From positions 1 through 30,196 of the IMG/VR virus record IMGVR_UViG_3300015265_000013: a DNA stretch of 30,196 nt; one strand, written 5' to 3'. The translations under genes and the position numbers were made by a program. Origin of the DNA: a virus. The notes under the pieces are model-generated. The model did not search any database. It was given only the letters and a program-made list of their open reading frames with translations, and was not told the DNA's origin. Position 1 is the first letter of the stretch; every line of letters begins with the position of its first letter. Shown piece by piece: positions 22,999 through 30,196 of this stretch.

Positions 22999-24900
22999 AT
23001 GCATAACAAAGATTTGAGCTATCGCGCAGATATCGATGGCCTAAGAGCGATTGCTGTACTGCTTGTGGTTCTTAACCATGTTGGCTTCAGTGCCTTCTCG
23101 GGCGGCTTTATTGGTGTTGATGTTTTCTTTGTGATTTCAGGCTATTTGATCACTGGAATCATACTTGGACAGATGTCAAAAGGCACATTCTCGTTCACCC
23201 AGTTTTACCTTCGTCGTGCTCGACGAATTCTTCCGGCACTCTATGTTGTACTCTTGGTTGTGATGATTGCGGGGTATCATTTATTTCTTCCTAGTGATTA
23301 CAGTGCCCTGTCGCAAAGTACATTGAGCGCGATAGCTTTTGTATCAAACATTTTTTTCTGGAAAACGTCTGGCGGCTATTTTTCTTCGAGTTCGGAAGAA
23401 ATGCCCCTGTTGCACATTTGGTCGCTTTCAGTAGAGGAGCAGTTTTACTTTGTTTGGCCTCTCGCGCTTTTGTTGATGTTCAAGTTGAAGTCGACTAGTG
23501 CTCGTATTGCGGTGGCAACAGTTCTTCTTGTTGCTTCTTTTATACTGGCAGAAATTGGTGTAAAGAATGAATGGTCGAGCGCTTACTTTCTGTTGCCGTC
23601 GCGTGCAGGCGAGCTGATTATTGGTGCTTTGTTAGCCTTTTGGCTCGCTAAGCGTAAGCCAGTTGATCATGCAAGTGTTTTCGCTAATCTACTTTCGATT
23701 GCGGGAATTTTGATGGTGCTGGTTCCGGCATTTGTACTGGATAAGGTATCTGATTTTCCTGGTGTCAACGCATTGATTCCATGTATTGGTGCAGGGCTGA
23801 TAATCACATCTAGGGTAATGGGAAAGAGCGTAGTTTCCTTTATTTTGGAAAGTCGACCATTTGTTTTCGTCGGACTCATCTCGTATTCCCTTTATCTTTG
23901 GCACTGGCCGCTGATCAGTTTTCTTCACTATTCGAGAGTCGAAATAACATTGGAGCTTGCTGCAGGTTTGGTGATTGCCTCTGTTTTTTTAGGCTATTTG
24001 AGTTGGCGATTTGTGGAACAGAAATTTCGACATAATAATAAGCCGATGGGGAAAAATATTGCGACCATCACTGTTTTTGCGGGTTTGTTTGTTGTCTCGT
24101 TGCCAATGGTGGTGTACCTGAAAGATGGAATGCCTACGAGATTTCCGTTTGCAATGTTGACTCAAGATCAACTGGCTGCCGAGCTGGGAAGATATTGGAG
24201 CGGTATTGAAAATACATCCATGGTTGCAAAGTTTGATGATTCAAAAAATAAAAGGAAAGTATTAATTGTCGGGAATTCGCATGCCTATGATTTTTCGTAC
24301 GCCCTTACTGAGAATCAGTTTGATGGGCAAGTAAAGCTTATCGCTACGCCGCATTTTTGTTTTAACTTTTCACATGATTTCGGTTTGCCGGATAAGGTGG
24401 AAGAGTGTAAAGCTTCGCTGAAGAAAGTTCTTGAGAGTCCAGAGTTAAAAAAAGCGGATGTAATCTATTTGCATGATAACTGGGAAGGTAAGAATTTTAG
24501 TGGTCTCTCGGATATGATCGGTAAAGTGAGGGCTATCAATTCTGCCCCTATTTATGTGGTTGGGCCAAAGATGGTTTTTTTGGAGGCCGTTCCAAAAATT
24601 TCACAAAGGGCGCAGCATGAACGATATGTAACTGCGGCGAGTATTAATGAGTACTCAAGGCAGTTTATGGAGCCCAAGAAGTTTAAGTATGATGAGGAGC
24701 TTAAAGCTTATTTTGAGAAGGGGAAATTTGAAGGTGTTAAGTATATAAGCGCGCTTGATGTGCAGTGTGGATCTAATCATAAGTGTGACGTGCTTACTGA
24801 AGGTGGTGAATACCTTTATTTTGATTATGGTCATTTCACATTGATTGGCTCTCGGGTTTTTGGGAAACACCTAAAAGATAAATATGGTGATCTGTTTTAA
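22999..24900 (+). CDS. OafA/YrhL-like membrane acyltransferase with SGNH domain
   Basis: This 633-residue protein begins with RADIDGLRAIAVLLVVLNHV, the signature of acyltransferase-3 membrane proteins. About ten transmembrane helices follow (VDVFFVISGYLIT, SVEEQFYFVWPLALLL, SYSLYLWHWPL) to about residue 375. The C-terminal periplasmic part (about 400-633) has SGNH-type motifs (VLIVGNSHAYDF, DYGHFTLIGS). Such proteins transfer acetyl groups to O-antigen or other surface sugars. ATG 22999 is next to the conserved start and follows GAAGAAGAGG. In-frame upstream starts reach 22882 but add an unlikely 39 residues. It is much more AT-rich than the phage genes, pointing to transfer. It is a likely lysogenic conversion gene that alters the phage receptor. 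Confidence 0.88.
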   Translation: MHNKDLSYRADIDGLRAIAVLLVVLNHVGFSAFSGGFIGVDVFFVISGYLITGIILGQMSKGTFSFTQFYLRRARRILPALYVVLLVVMIAGYHLFLPSDYSALSQSTLSAIAFVSNIFFWKTSGGYFSSSSEEMPLLHIWSLSVEEQFYFVWPLALLLMFKLKSTSARIAVATVLLVASFILAEIGVKNEWSSAYFLLPSRAGELIIGALLAFWLAKRKPVDHASVFANLLSIAGILMVLVPAFVLDKVSDFPGVNALIPCIGAGLIITSRVMGKSVVSFILESRPFVFVGLISYSLYLWHWPLISFLHYSRVEITLELAAGLVIASVFLGYLSWRFVEQKFRHNNKPMGKNIATITVFAGLFVVSLPMVVYLKDGMPTRFPFAMLTQDQLAAELGRYWSGIENTSMVAKFDDSKNKRKVLIVGNSHAYDFSYALTENQFDGQVKLIATPHFCFNFSHDFGLPDKVEECKASLKKVLESPELKKADVIYLHDNWEGKNFSGLSDMIGKVRAINSAPIYVVGPKMVFLEAVPKISQRAQHERYVTAASINEYSRQFMEPKKFKYDEELKAYFEKGKFEGVKYISALDVQCGSNHKCDVLTEGGEYLYFDYGHFTLIGSRVFGKHLKDKYGDLF

Positions 24901-24974
24901 CTTATTGGAGCGGAGTGGTCTATCAGGGGTGAATGGTAAATGTTGTTAAATGGCCAGTCGGTAGAAGCGACCTG

Positions 24975-25663
24975 TTATTTTGATTGTGATATTTTATCAA
25001 TAAGTTCAGGTCCTTGGTTGCGAACATTGCCTATAGCTTGGTCAACTTTGAACCACTCAAACACCTCGGCCTTTTCACCCTGGTGCAGCACCACTTGTTC
25101 GGCGCGCTCCTTCGACGTAATTGGGTCCAGCCATTCACGTGCTAGCTCAGATGGGAGCACTACCGGACGCCGGTCATGGATACCACCATCCCGCTGGCAC
25201 TGTCAGCGGTGATGATCACGAAACCGTCATTCTCGCTGTGTTCTTGCCCGGCGGTTGGGTATTGACCAATCGCGGCACACAGGATTGGTGCATGGTCCTG
25301 ACGGCGAATCAAATAGGGCTGTTTTTTAGGTCCGCCCTCATCCACCCATTCGAACCAGTTGTTGATCGCGACAATAGCTCGATATGGCCATATGGCACGA
25401 AAGAACGGCCCGTGCGCGACCTTCTCTACTCGAGCATTGATGGGAGCCGCACGATCTTTTGCCCAATGCGGCCGCCATCCCCAGCACACTAGGTCGGCGT
25501 GCAGAATGTCACCTTCTAAGTGGGGTAAGGCAACCTGCGTTGAAGGCGCGACGTTGTACTGCTGGAGCGGCTGATCTCCAACGGTACTGACCAGAGCATT
25601 GGGCATGCTCAAGGCGGCAACGAAGTCGTGAATGCCGCTGTACTGCGAGAGTCGTCCGCACAT
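24975..25663 (-). pseudogene. SRAP (YedK/HMCES-like) protein, frameshifted
   Basis: Read from ATG 25663 the gene opens with MCGRLSQY, the catalytic Cys2 of SRAP proteins that bind abasic sites in single-stranded DNA. It continues with WGWRPHWAK, INARVEK and NNWFEW. After GMVVSMTGVR it stops at 25160. The next frame continues correctly as IHDRRPVVLPSELAREWLDP, down to a stop at 24975. One missing base near 25181-25185 (GTGG_TATC) explains this. The lost part includes the family's conserved His (in IHDRRP). The full product would be about 228 residues, normal for SRAP. It is divergent from umuDC-like genes, with an SOS box between. It is either a pseudogene or carries a sequencing error. Confidence 0.82.
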
Positions 25664-25723
25664 TGCCTGCCCGCCTATCTGATATTTCCTACGAAAAATT
25701 GACCGCAAGGCTTTCAGAAAGTT

Positions 25724-25743
25724 AACTGTATATTCGTACAGTA
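25724..25743 (+). promoter_or_regulatory. LexA (SOS) box between SRAP and umuDC-like genes
   Basis: CTGT (25726-25729), eight bases, ACAG (25738-25741) is a very good CTG-N10-CAG box with TA-rich centre and flanks. It lies 17 bases before the umuD-like start and 61 bases before the divergent SRAP start, so one operator could control both. Confidence 0.88.
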
Positions 25744-25759
25744 TTGGAAGTCGTGCGTC

Positions 25760-26155
25760 ATGAGTTATTCAATTCTAGGTCCCATCAGTGAGGGCGGCTT
25801 GACGGTGCCGCTGTGTCTCTTCCGCGTCCCGGCCGGGTTTCCGTCGCCGGCAGCGGATCACATTGAAGCGCAGATCTCGTTGGATGAAGTGCTGAACATT
25901 CGTGCCCCACATGTCTATCTGGTGTCGCTCACCGGTGAAAGCATGCAGGGCGCGGGAATATATGAGGGAGACCTGGCCATTGTCGATCGATCAATCGAGC
26001 CTGCCCACGGCCACATCGTCATTGCGCTCTTGAACAATGAACCCGTCTGCAAGCGCCTGTGCCTTCGCGGCAGGGAAGTTATCCTGATGTCGGAAAACCC
26101 CAAGTATCCGCCACGGTACGTCCTTGAAGGTGACGAGCTGGCGATCGGGGTGTGA
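25760..26155 (+). CDS. umuD: UmuD-like autoproteolytic protein
   Basis: This 131-residue S24-family protein has an Ala25-Gly26 cleavage site (FRVPAGFPSP), nucleophile Ser61 in TGESMQGAGI and general base Lys98 in VCKRLC. RecA filaments would trigger self-cleavage to a UmuD'-like form that activates the polymerase partner. ATG 25760 follows GGAAG (25746-25750). It is behind a LexA box and 21 bases upstream of umuC. No frameshift is present. Confidence 0.92.
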   Translation: MSYSILGPISEGGLTVPLCLFRVPAGFPSPAADHIEAQISLDEVLNIRAPHVYLVSLTGESMQGAGIYEGDLAIVDRSIEPAHGHIVIALLNNEPVCKRLCLRGREVILMSENPKYPPRYVLEGDELAIGV

Positions 26156-26176
26156 TCACCAACAGCGTGCGCAGCC

Positions 26177-27454
26177 ATGTCTAAGCCGCTGCCGGTATTC
26201 GGCTTGATCGATTGCAACAGCTTCTACGCCAGCTGCGAACGCGTGTTCCGACCAGACCTCGCCAAAGTGCCCATCGTGGTGCTGTCGAACAACGACGGCT
26301 GCGTCATCGCCCGCAGCTACGACGCCAAGCCCTACGTAAAAATGGGCGAGCCGTACTTCCAGATCAAACACAAACTCAAGCAGCACCGCATCGTGCCGTT
26401 CTCCTCGAACTATGCGCTGTACGGCGACATGAGCGAACGTGTCATGACCCTGATTGAATCGATGGTGCCGGCCGTCGAGGTCTATAGCATCGACGAAGCC
26501 TTCGTCGACCTCACCGGTATCCACGACTTGGACGGCCTCGGCCGTAGGATCCGCAGCCAGGTGCTGCGATGCACGGGCATCCCAGTCGGAGTCGGCATCG
26601 CGCACACCAAGACCCTGGCCAAGTTGGCCAACCACACCGCCAAACGCCTGCAGGCGCAAACCGGTGGCGTCGTGAACATCTGCGACCCGATCAAGCGCGA
26701 CTGGGTGTTACGCAACACGGACGTGGCCGAGGTCTGGGGAGTAGGGCGGCGCATGAAGTTGCACCTGGATGGCATGGGCATCAAGACTGCGATGGATCTG
26801 GCCAAGGCAGATGCCTGGACGCTACGGAAAAACTTCAGCGTGGTGATCGAGAAGACGGCCAGGGAGCTGGCTGGCACTGCATGTCTTGAGTTGGATGAAC
26901 CGGATCCGCCCAAACAGGAGATCTGCTGCAGCCGGATGTTCGGCAGGCGCCTCACGGAGCTGGCACCGATCAAGGAGGCCGTTGCTACTTACGTGATGCG
27001 CGCCTCGGAAAAACTGCGGGCCCAGAACTCACTGTGTAAGAAGATCCGTGTCAGCATTCGCACTGGCATGTTCAATCCGGATGAAGCCAAGTACGCAAAC
27101 GGCGTTCTGATTGAGCTGCCGTATCCCAGCGATGATGTGCGCCTGCTCACCAAGGCAGCCGTCGACGCTGTGGAGCGCGTGTTCCGGCCAGGATTCAAAT
27201 ACAGCAAGGCAGAAGTGATGCTCGTCAATCTTTGCCAACCTGGTGAATTCACCGAGGATCTATTTGCCACCACGCAAGCGGCCGAGGCGACGAACCTGAT
27301 GACGGTGTTGGATAAGATCAACGAGAGGTGGGGTAGGGGAACACTGCGGTCTGCGGGTGTGCCGATCAATCCCGATTGGGCAATGCGGCGCGAGATGATG
27401 AGTCAGAGCTACACGACAAAGCTTGATCAGTTGTGGAGGGTAGCTTGCAGGTAG
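26177..27454 (+). CDS. umuC: UmuC-like Y-family DNA polymerase (Pol V)
   Basis: This 425-residue protein has the Y-family palm motifs: LIDCNSFYASCE (Asp12) and SIDEAFVDL (Asp106-Glu107). They are followed by the GVGIAHTKTLAKLANHTAK thumb/HhH region and the little-finger domain, with DUF4113-like C-terminus (RWGRGTLRSAGVP, PDWAMRREMMSQSYTT). It does translesion synthesis with the UmuD-like partner. Length is normal (E. coli 422). It is the second gene of an SOS operon. Its end marks the last gene before the tRNA-like site. Confidence 0.95.
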   Translation: MSKPLPVFGLIDCNSFYASCERVFRPDLAKVPIVVLSNNDGCVIARSYDAKPYVKMGEPYFQIKHKLKQHRIVPFSSNYALYGDMSERVMTLIESMVPAVEVYSIDEAFVDLTGIHDLDGLGRRIRSQVLRCTGIPVGVGIAHTKTLAKLANHTAKRLQAQTGGVVNICDPIKRDWVLRNTDVAEVWGVGRRMKLHLDGMGIKTAMDLAKADAWTLRKNFSVVIEKTARELAGTACLELDEPDPPKQEICCSRMFGRRLTELAPIKEAVATYVMRASEKLRAQNSLCKKIRVSIRTGMFNPDEAKYANGVLIELPYPSDDVRLLTKAAVDAVERVFRPGFKYSKAEVMLVNLCQPGEFTEDLFATTQAAEATNLMTVLDKINERWGRGTLRSAGVPINPDWAMRREMMSQSYTTKLDQLWRVACR

Positions 27455-27500
27455 CAGAGGTGTCAGGTTCTGTTCGTTATCGGACACTAAAAACCGGAAA

Positions 27501-27522
27501 CAGACACCTTAACAGACACCTT
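27501..27522 (+). repeat. Tandem CAGACACCTT repeat
   Basis: CAGACACCTT occurs at 27501-27510 and 27513-27522, with an inverted AGGTGTC near 27459-27465. It lies between umuC and the tRNA-like site. Its function is unknown. It could be an arm-type recombinase site or a mobile-element trace. Confidence 0.4.
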
Positions 27523-27557
27523 GTTGACGCGGGGTAGGCTGGAGGCCTTGAAAATAG

Positions 27558-27630
27558 TGGAGCGGGTGAAGGGAATCGAACCCTCGTTATCAGCTTGGGA
27601 AGCTGAGGTCGATGGCCCAGTGACACCTGC
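27558..27630 (-). tRNA. tRNA-Gly(CCC)-like sequence, probably degenerate att remnant
   Basis: On the - strand the anticodon arm (TCAGC-TTCCCAA-GCTGA, anticodon CCC), T arm (with GGTTCGATTCC), acceptor 3' strand CACCCGC and encoded CCA (27558-27560) are intact. The acceptor 5' strand reads GCAGGTG (27624-27630), pairing with one A-C mismatch. The D-arm region between them does not form a normal D stem. This looks like the 3' half of a tRNA gene duplicated by integration, with a partly matching phage- or element-derived 5' part. It may not yield a working tRNA. Confidence 0.65.
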
Positions 27631-27720
27631 AGCTACAAACAACTCACTCAGATGATTCCAAAGTGCTATCTTTGGAGCTTGCAGTTGGAGAGCCTTAACG
27701 ACAAGTAACAGGAGTGAGAA

Positions 27721-28074
27721 ATGGATATCGCAGTTCTAAGCGTTCATGGCCACGGTAAGGCCGATGAGGAATACGTGCTACTGAAGGTAAGTGTTGATTG
27801 CGAGTTGTCCTACTACGCGCTCATCGACACTACATACGACGGTGAGAAAATCACAGATAAAAATAGACACGTTTTTTGGTTTCCAAAAAAAGAAGTAAAA
27901 GCCGGGGATGAGATTGTTCTGCGGACCAAGGTAGGGAAAAATTCTTGGTCCACCGCAACTTCAGGTCGTAGGCATACTCTTTATTGGAACCTCAAATCAG
28001 CCGTGTGGAACGACACGGGGGACGCGGCGACGTTGCTAAGGCTCCAGACTTGGAAAACCCTGAAAGTTAGGTGA
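27721..28074 (+). CDS. Small lamin-tail-like domain protein
   Basis: This 117-residue protein consists of one beta-rich domain. The segment VFWFPKKEVKAGDEIVLRTK and the motif TLYWNLKSAVWNDTGDAATLL resemble lamin-tail domains, an Ig-like fold in bacterial proteins often found with defence or DNA-associated genes. There is no signal peptide or membrane segment. ATG 27721 follows GGAG (27711-27714) six bases upstream. It lies between the tRNA-like site and a SIR2-like gene on the opposite strand. A role as a defence partner is a guess. Confidence 0.6.
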   Translation: MDIAVLSVHGHGKADEEYVLLKVSVDCELSYYALIDTTYDGEKITDKNRHVFWFPKKEVKAGDEIVLRTKVGKNSWSTATSGRRHTLYWNLKSAVWNDTGDAATLLRLQTWKTLKVR

Positions 28075-28391
28075 TGCCTCTGCTTAGTTCCCCTTCGGGG
28101 ATCATTGACGTACAGAAGCTCCGCTACCCTAGCCAAGTGGCGGACTTTTACGTGTTTGAGCCTGCGAGCTAGCGTCGTCGGTTGCTATCTGGTCTGGAGA
28201 GAGCGGCACCGGCGAGATTCAGAGGGCAAGCCTAGCAGCGGAAGTGCTGAAGAGGTTTAGGGCAAAATTAGGGCAAACTCAGGGCCGCTATGCGCCGCCA
28301 GACGCCATGAGCAACAGACGAAATTGCTGAAATTGCTGGTCTTTAGCGGTCTACAAGGATGCATGAAGGGGTTCGAATCCCTATCCCTGCT
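28075..28391. other. Gene-poor stretch with GGGCAAA pair and tRNA T-arm-like end
   Basis: No convincing gene is seen. A TCCCC-TTC-GGGGA hairpin without a T run lies near 28089-28102. A pair of GGGCAAA motifs follows (about 28260-28280), and AGGGGTTCGAATCCCT (about 28367-28382) looks like a tRNA T arm. The following bases do not complete an acceptor stem with CCA, so it may be a second, decayed attachment site. Confidence 0.35.
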
Positions 28392-29618
28392 TCACGGATG
28401 CCCCATCAGTTCGCGCTTGATTTTTTCACGCGCTTCTTTCCTCAACTCTCGCAGCGCCTTCTGGGATGTCGTGAGTTCACTGGAATTCAGTCGTAAGAAG
28501 TAGTCGGATGCTCCGATAGAAAAACATTGGACCTGCCCTGCCAAGTGTTTAAACCTGTCGGGGACACACTTGATGCCTGGATTAATAATCGAAAGTTTGC
28601 GAGACTTTAAGAACGACATCCATTCAGCGATTTGTTCGTCAATGTGGTTGTCCCCGAAACTGTATCCTATGCAAATAAGCTCGTCGGCGTAGTTGAGGCT
28701 TCCTTTAAAAAGGGATAGAAACTCAGAGGGGGCTATCTGAGTTAGCTTTTTTGAGAATTTGTGCGCGCCAGATAGTAAGCTTTTACGTAGAAAATTAATT
28801 TTGCCTTCGTTGTCTTCGTATACGATTTCATTTGTACATATAACGCCGTCTCGCACGGCGATGTCTTGGTTTATTTGGGTTATTAGTCTGAGTTGATTTG
28901 CGTAAGATGCTGGGTTGTTGCTCGTGGGTTTTACTTTTAAATAGTCGAGGGCGTCATTTTGTCCGAATATATCAAGTGCTCCATGCAATTTTATAAGGTT
29001 GATGCCGTATTCGCCAGGCTTAAAGAAATCATACTCGTTTTTAGTGATGGATTCGCGGCTCAACTTTTCGAATTCAATTTCATATGTTGACTCGCTGCCT
29101 ACGCTCATTTGCAAACTAATGCTTTCATTGAAGCCCGATTTCAAAGGTATGCTGGTTTTTGAAGCCAGCATCTCAACTATGCAGTCATGGTTCAATGAGA
29201 AAATCCATAAGGGCTTGTTCTTTATTGCTAGCTCATTTATGCCGTTGAAATCATCTAGCGCGCTCAAAGCGTAATTGTTATTTATGACTTGTCTCTCAAG
29301 CAGTAGGCCGTATACCAACTGAAGGAGAAAGCTGAGAGCTGAGTGGTAGTCTTGCCTGATTTTTTCATTTCGCTCTCTAGAACACTCTACTTCTATAGCG
29401 CCAATGATGTTTTCGTAATGAAGGTGTTCATTCTTTAGAAGGCCAATCAGGCTGCATATCACCTCATCATTCCATCCGCAGCCTCGAGATTTCCAAGTTT
29501 CATTTAGCGTAGTCAGCTTCTCAGGAGACATCCAACGCCTTATCTCGGTCGTTAGTTCCCAAACTAGCGGCATGCCACAATCATAGGAGGCTCCAGCACC
29601 AATAAATAAGGCTTTCAT
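28392..29618 (-). CDS. SIR2-like (predicted NADase) protein, candidate phage defence
   Basis: This 408-residue protein carries the SIR2-like motif series: GAGAS at residues 7-11, IFSLNHD (139-145), LIKLHGALD (208-216) and CIGYSFGDNHIDEQI (316-330). Such stand-alone SIR2_2-type proteins in Thoeris, DSR and related systems degrade NAD when phage infection is sensed. The middle region (about 20-130) is helical and unassigned. The last 30 residues are a charged helix. ATG 29618 has AAGGAG 13 bases upstream, a rather long gap. The gene is AT-rich compared with the prophage, which suggests acquisition. A lamin-tail-like gene is convergent to it. The defence role is inferred from family and location, not shown. 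Confidence 0.8.
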   Translation of the reverse strand: MKALFIGAGASYDCGMPLVWELTTEIRRWMSPEKLTTLNETWKSRGCGWNDEVICSLIGLLKNEHLHYENIIGAIEVECSRERNEKIRQDYHSALSFLLQLVYGLLLERQVINNNYALSALDDFNGINELAIKNKPLWIFSLNHDCIVEMLASKTSIPLKSGFNESISLQMSVGSESTYEIEFEKLSRESITKNEYDFFKPGEYGINLIKLHGALDIFGQNDALDYLKVKPTSNNPASYANQLRLITQINQDIAVRDGVICTNEIVYEDNEGKINFLRKSLLSGAHKFSKKLTQIAPSEFLSLFKGSLNYADELICIGYSFGDNHIDEQIAEWMSFLKSRKLSIINPGIKCVPDRFKHLAGQVQCFSIGASDYFLRLNSSELTTSQKALRELRKEAREKIKRELMGHP

Positions 29619-30196
29619 AACTTTAGTATCACTCCTTCAGAAGACGCTAAAGCATAGCAGCGGCAGCGCTAACTATTACGGCTGTCGGCAAAGCAAGGAG
29701 TGCTAGGAGGACGCGTTGCGCTGCTGGGATGAGTTGGTACGCTGGCTGATGCGATAGCAAGTCCAATCCGTCATTCGGGCAGTTTGAGCGTCGAAGGGTA
29801 TGGGGCAAAAATGGGGCAAACCGTACGCCAATCTATGCCATTTAATGCCCGCTATGCGTTTATGCGAGCAGGCAAGAATGCTCGGTTAAGCCTGCAAACT
29901 CGGGCCTATTCAACCAAAGCTGTCAGGTACTCCAGCACAATCGGAGTGTGGGAGGACAGGTCGGAGACGGCTTTATTCATCGGATTGTCAGGTAACTCGT
30001 TGGAAGGTGTGGGGCAAAAGCGCGGCAGTGGCCGGGCTTTTCCGCGATGGGCGCAAGGTTACCATGGGCGGTCTGTCGGACGCAGGCATCGCGGCCGGGT
30101 GACAGCTATATGGCGCAAAAAGCTCGACTATGCACGATTTATGCAAATCAGCATTTGTCTTCGCGAAAAACTTCAAGCACTATGCGCGTTATGCAA
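29619..30196. other. Gene-poor region with GGGCAAA motifs and possible coding remnant
   Basis: No complete gene is supported. Double GGGGCAAA motifs occur near 29800-29820 and once near 30011. A short open stretch ending with a TGA near 30102 reads plausibly as protein (AVAGLFRDGRKVTMGGLSDA) but has no start or family. An integrase or other gene may have decayed here, or lie beyond the right edge. Confidence 0.4.

Noticed and set aside
28089-28102. TCCCC-TTC-GGGGA hairpin as a terminator
   Set aside because: There is no T run after it and the loop is only three bases, so a terminator call is not supported.
29880-30102. Possible protein remnant on the + strand
   Set aside because: A short stretch reads plausibly, but there is no start, no family match by eye and no ribosome site, so it is not listed as a gene.
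1-30196. CRISPR arrays and insertion sequences
   Set aside because: No regularly spaced long repeats and no transposase were seen. The only repeat array (480-540) is short and belongs to the cos region.

Overview
The window looks like a Pseudomonas chromosome fragment (fluorescens/putida-type gene content, high GC with strong codon bias). It is dominated by a temperate tailed-phage genome read almost entirely on the + strand. No ribosomal or core metabolic genes are present. The species assignment is inference.

Positions 1-22,000 hold the late region of a mosaic myovirus prophage. A holin (44-388) is followed by a candidate cos region (about 400-540), with a lambda cosN-like core and an array of GTGAAC repeats. 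A lambda-type packaging and head module follows: Nu1-like and A-like terminase, W, B portal, C protease, D decoration, E capsid, an FII-like attachment protein and a Z-like protein. Next is a P2-type contractile tail module: V, W, J, I, tail fibre, fibre assembly, sheath, tube, E/E' with a likely frameshift, tape measure, U, X and D. The lysis genes are a GH19 endolysin, Rz and a nested Rz1. Genes mostly overlap by ATGA or abut. Several terminator-like hairpins interrupt the series, including one inside the endolysin gene.

Positions 22,040-27,454 hold the accessory part. It contains a D12-class adenine methyltransferase behind a LexA-type box, an AT-rich OafA-like membrane acyltransferase (probable lysogenic conversion gene), an SRAP gene broken by a frameshift, and a umuDC-like pair. 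A second LexA-type box lies between the SRAP gene and umuDC.

Positions 27,455-30,196 look like an integration hotspot: a tRNA-Gly(CCC)-like sequence with an intact 3' half and a degenerate D-arm (probable att scar), a small lamin-tail-like protein, a SIR2-like protein with the hallmarks of NAD-consuming anti-phage proteins, and gene-poor stretches with repeated GGGCAAA motifs. No integrase, repressor or replication gene is visible, so the prophage must extend left of the window.

Together the genes package DNA from cos into a lambda-like head, attach a contractile tail, lyse the host, and carry SOS-linked and surface- or defence-related cargo.
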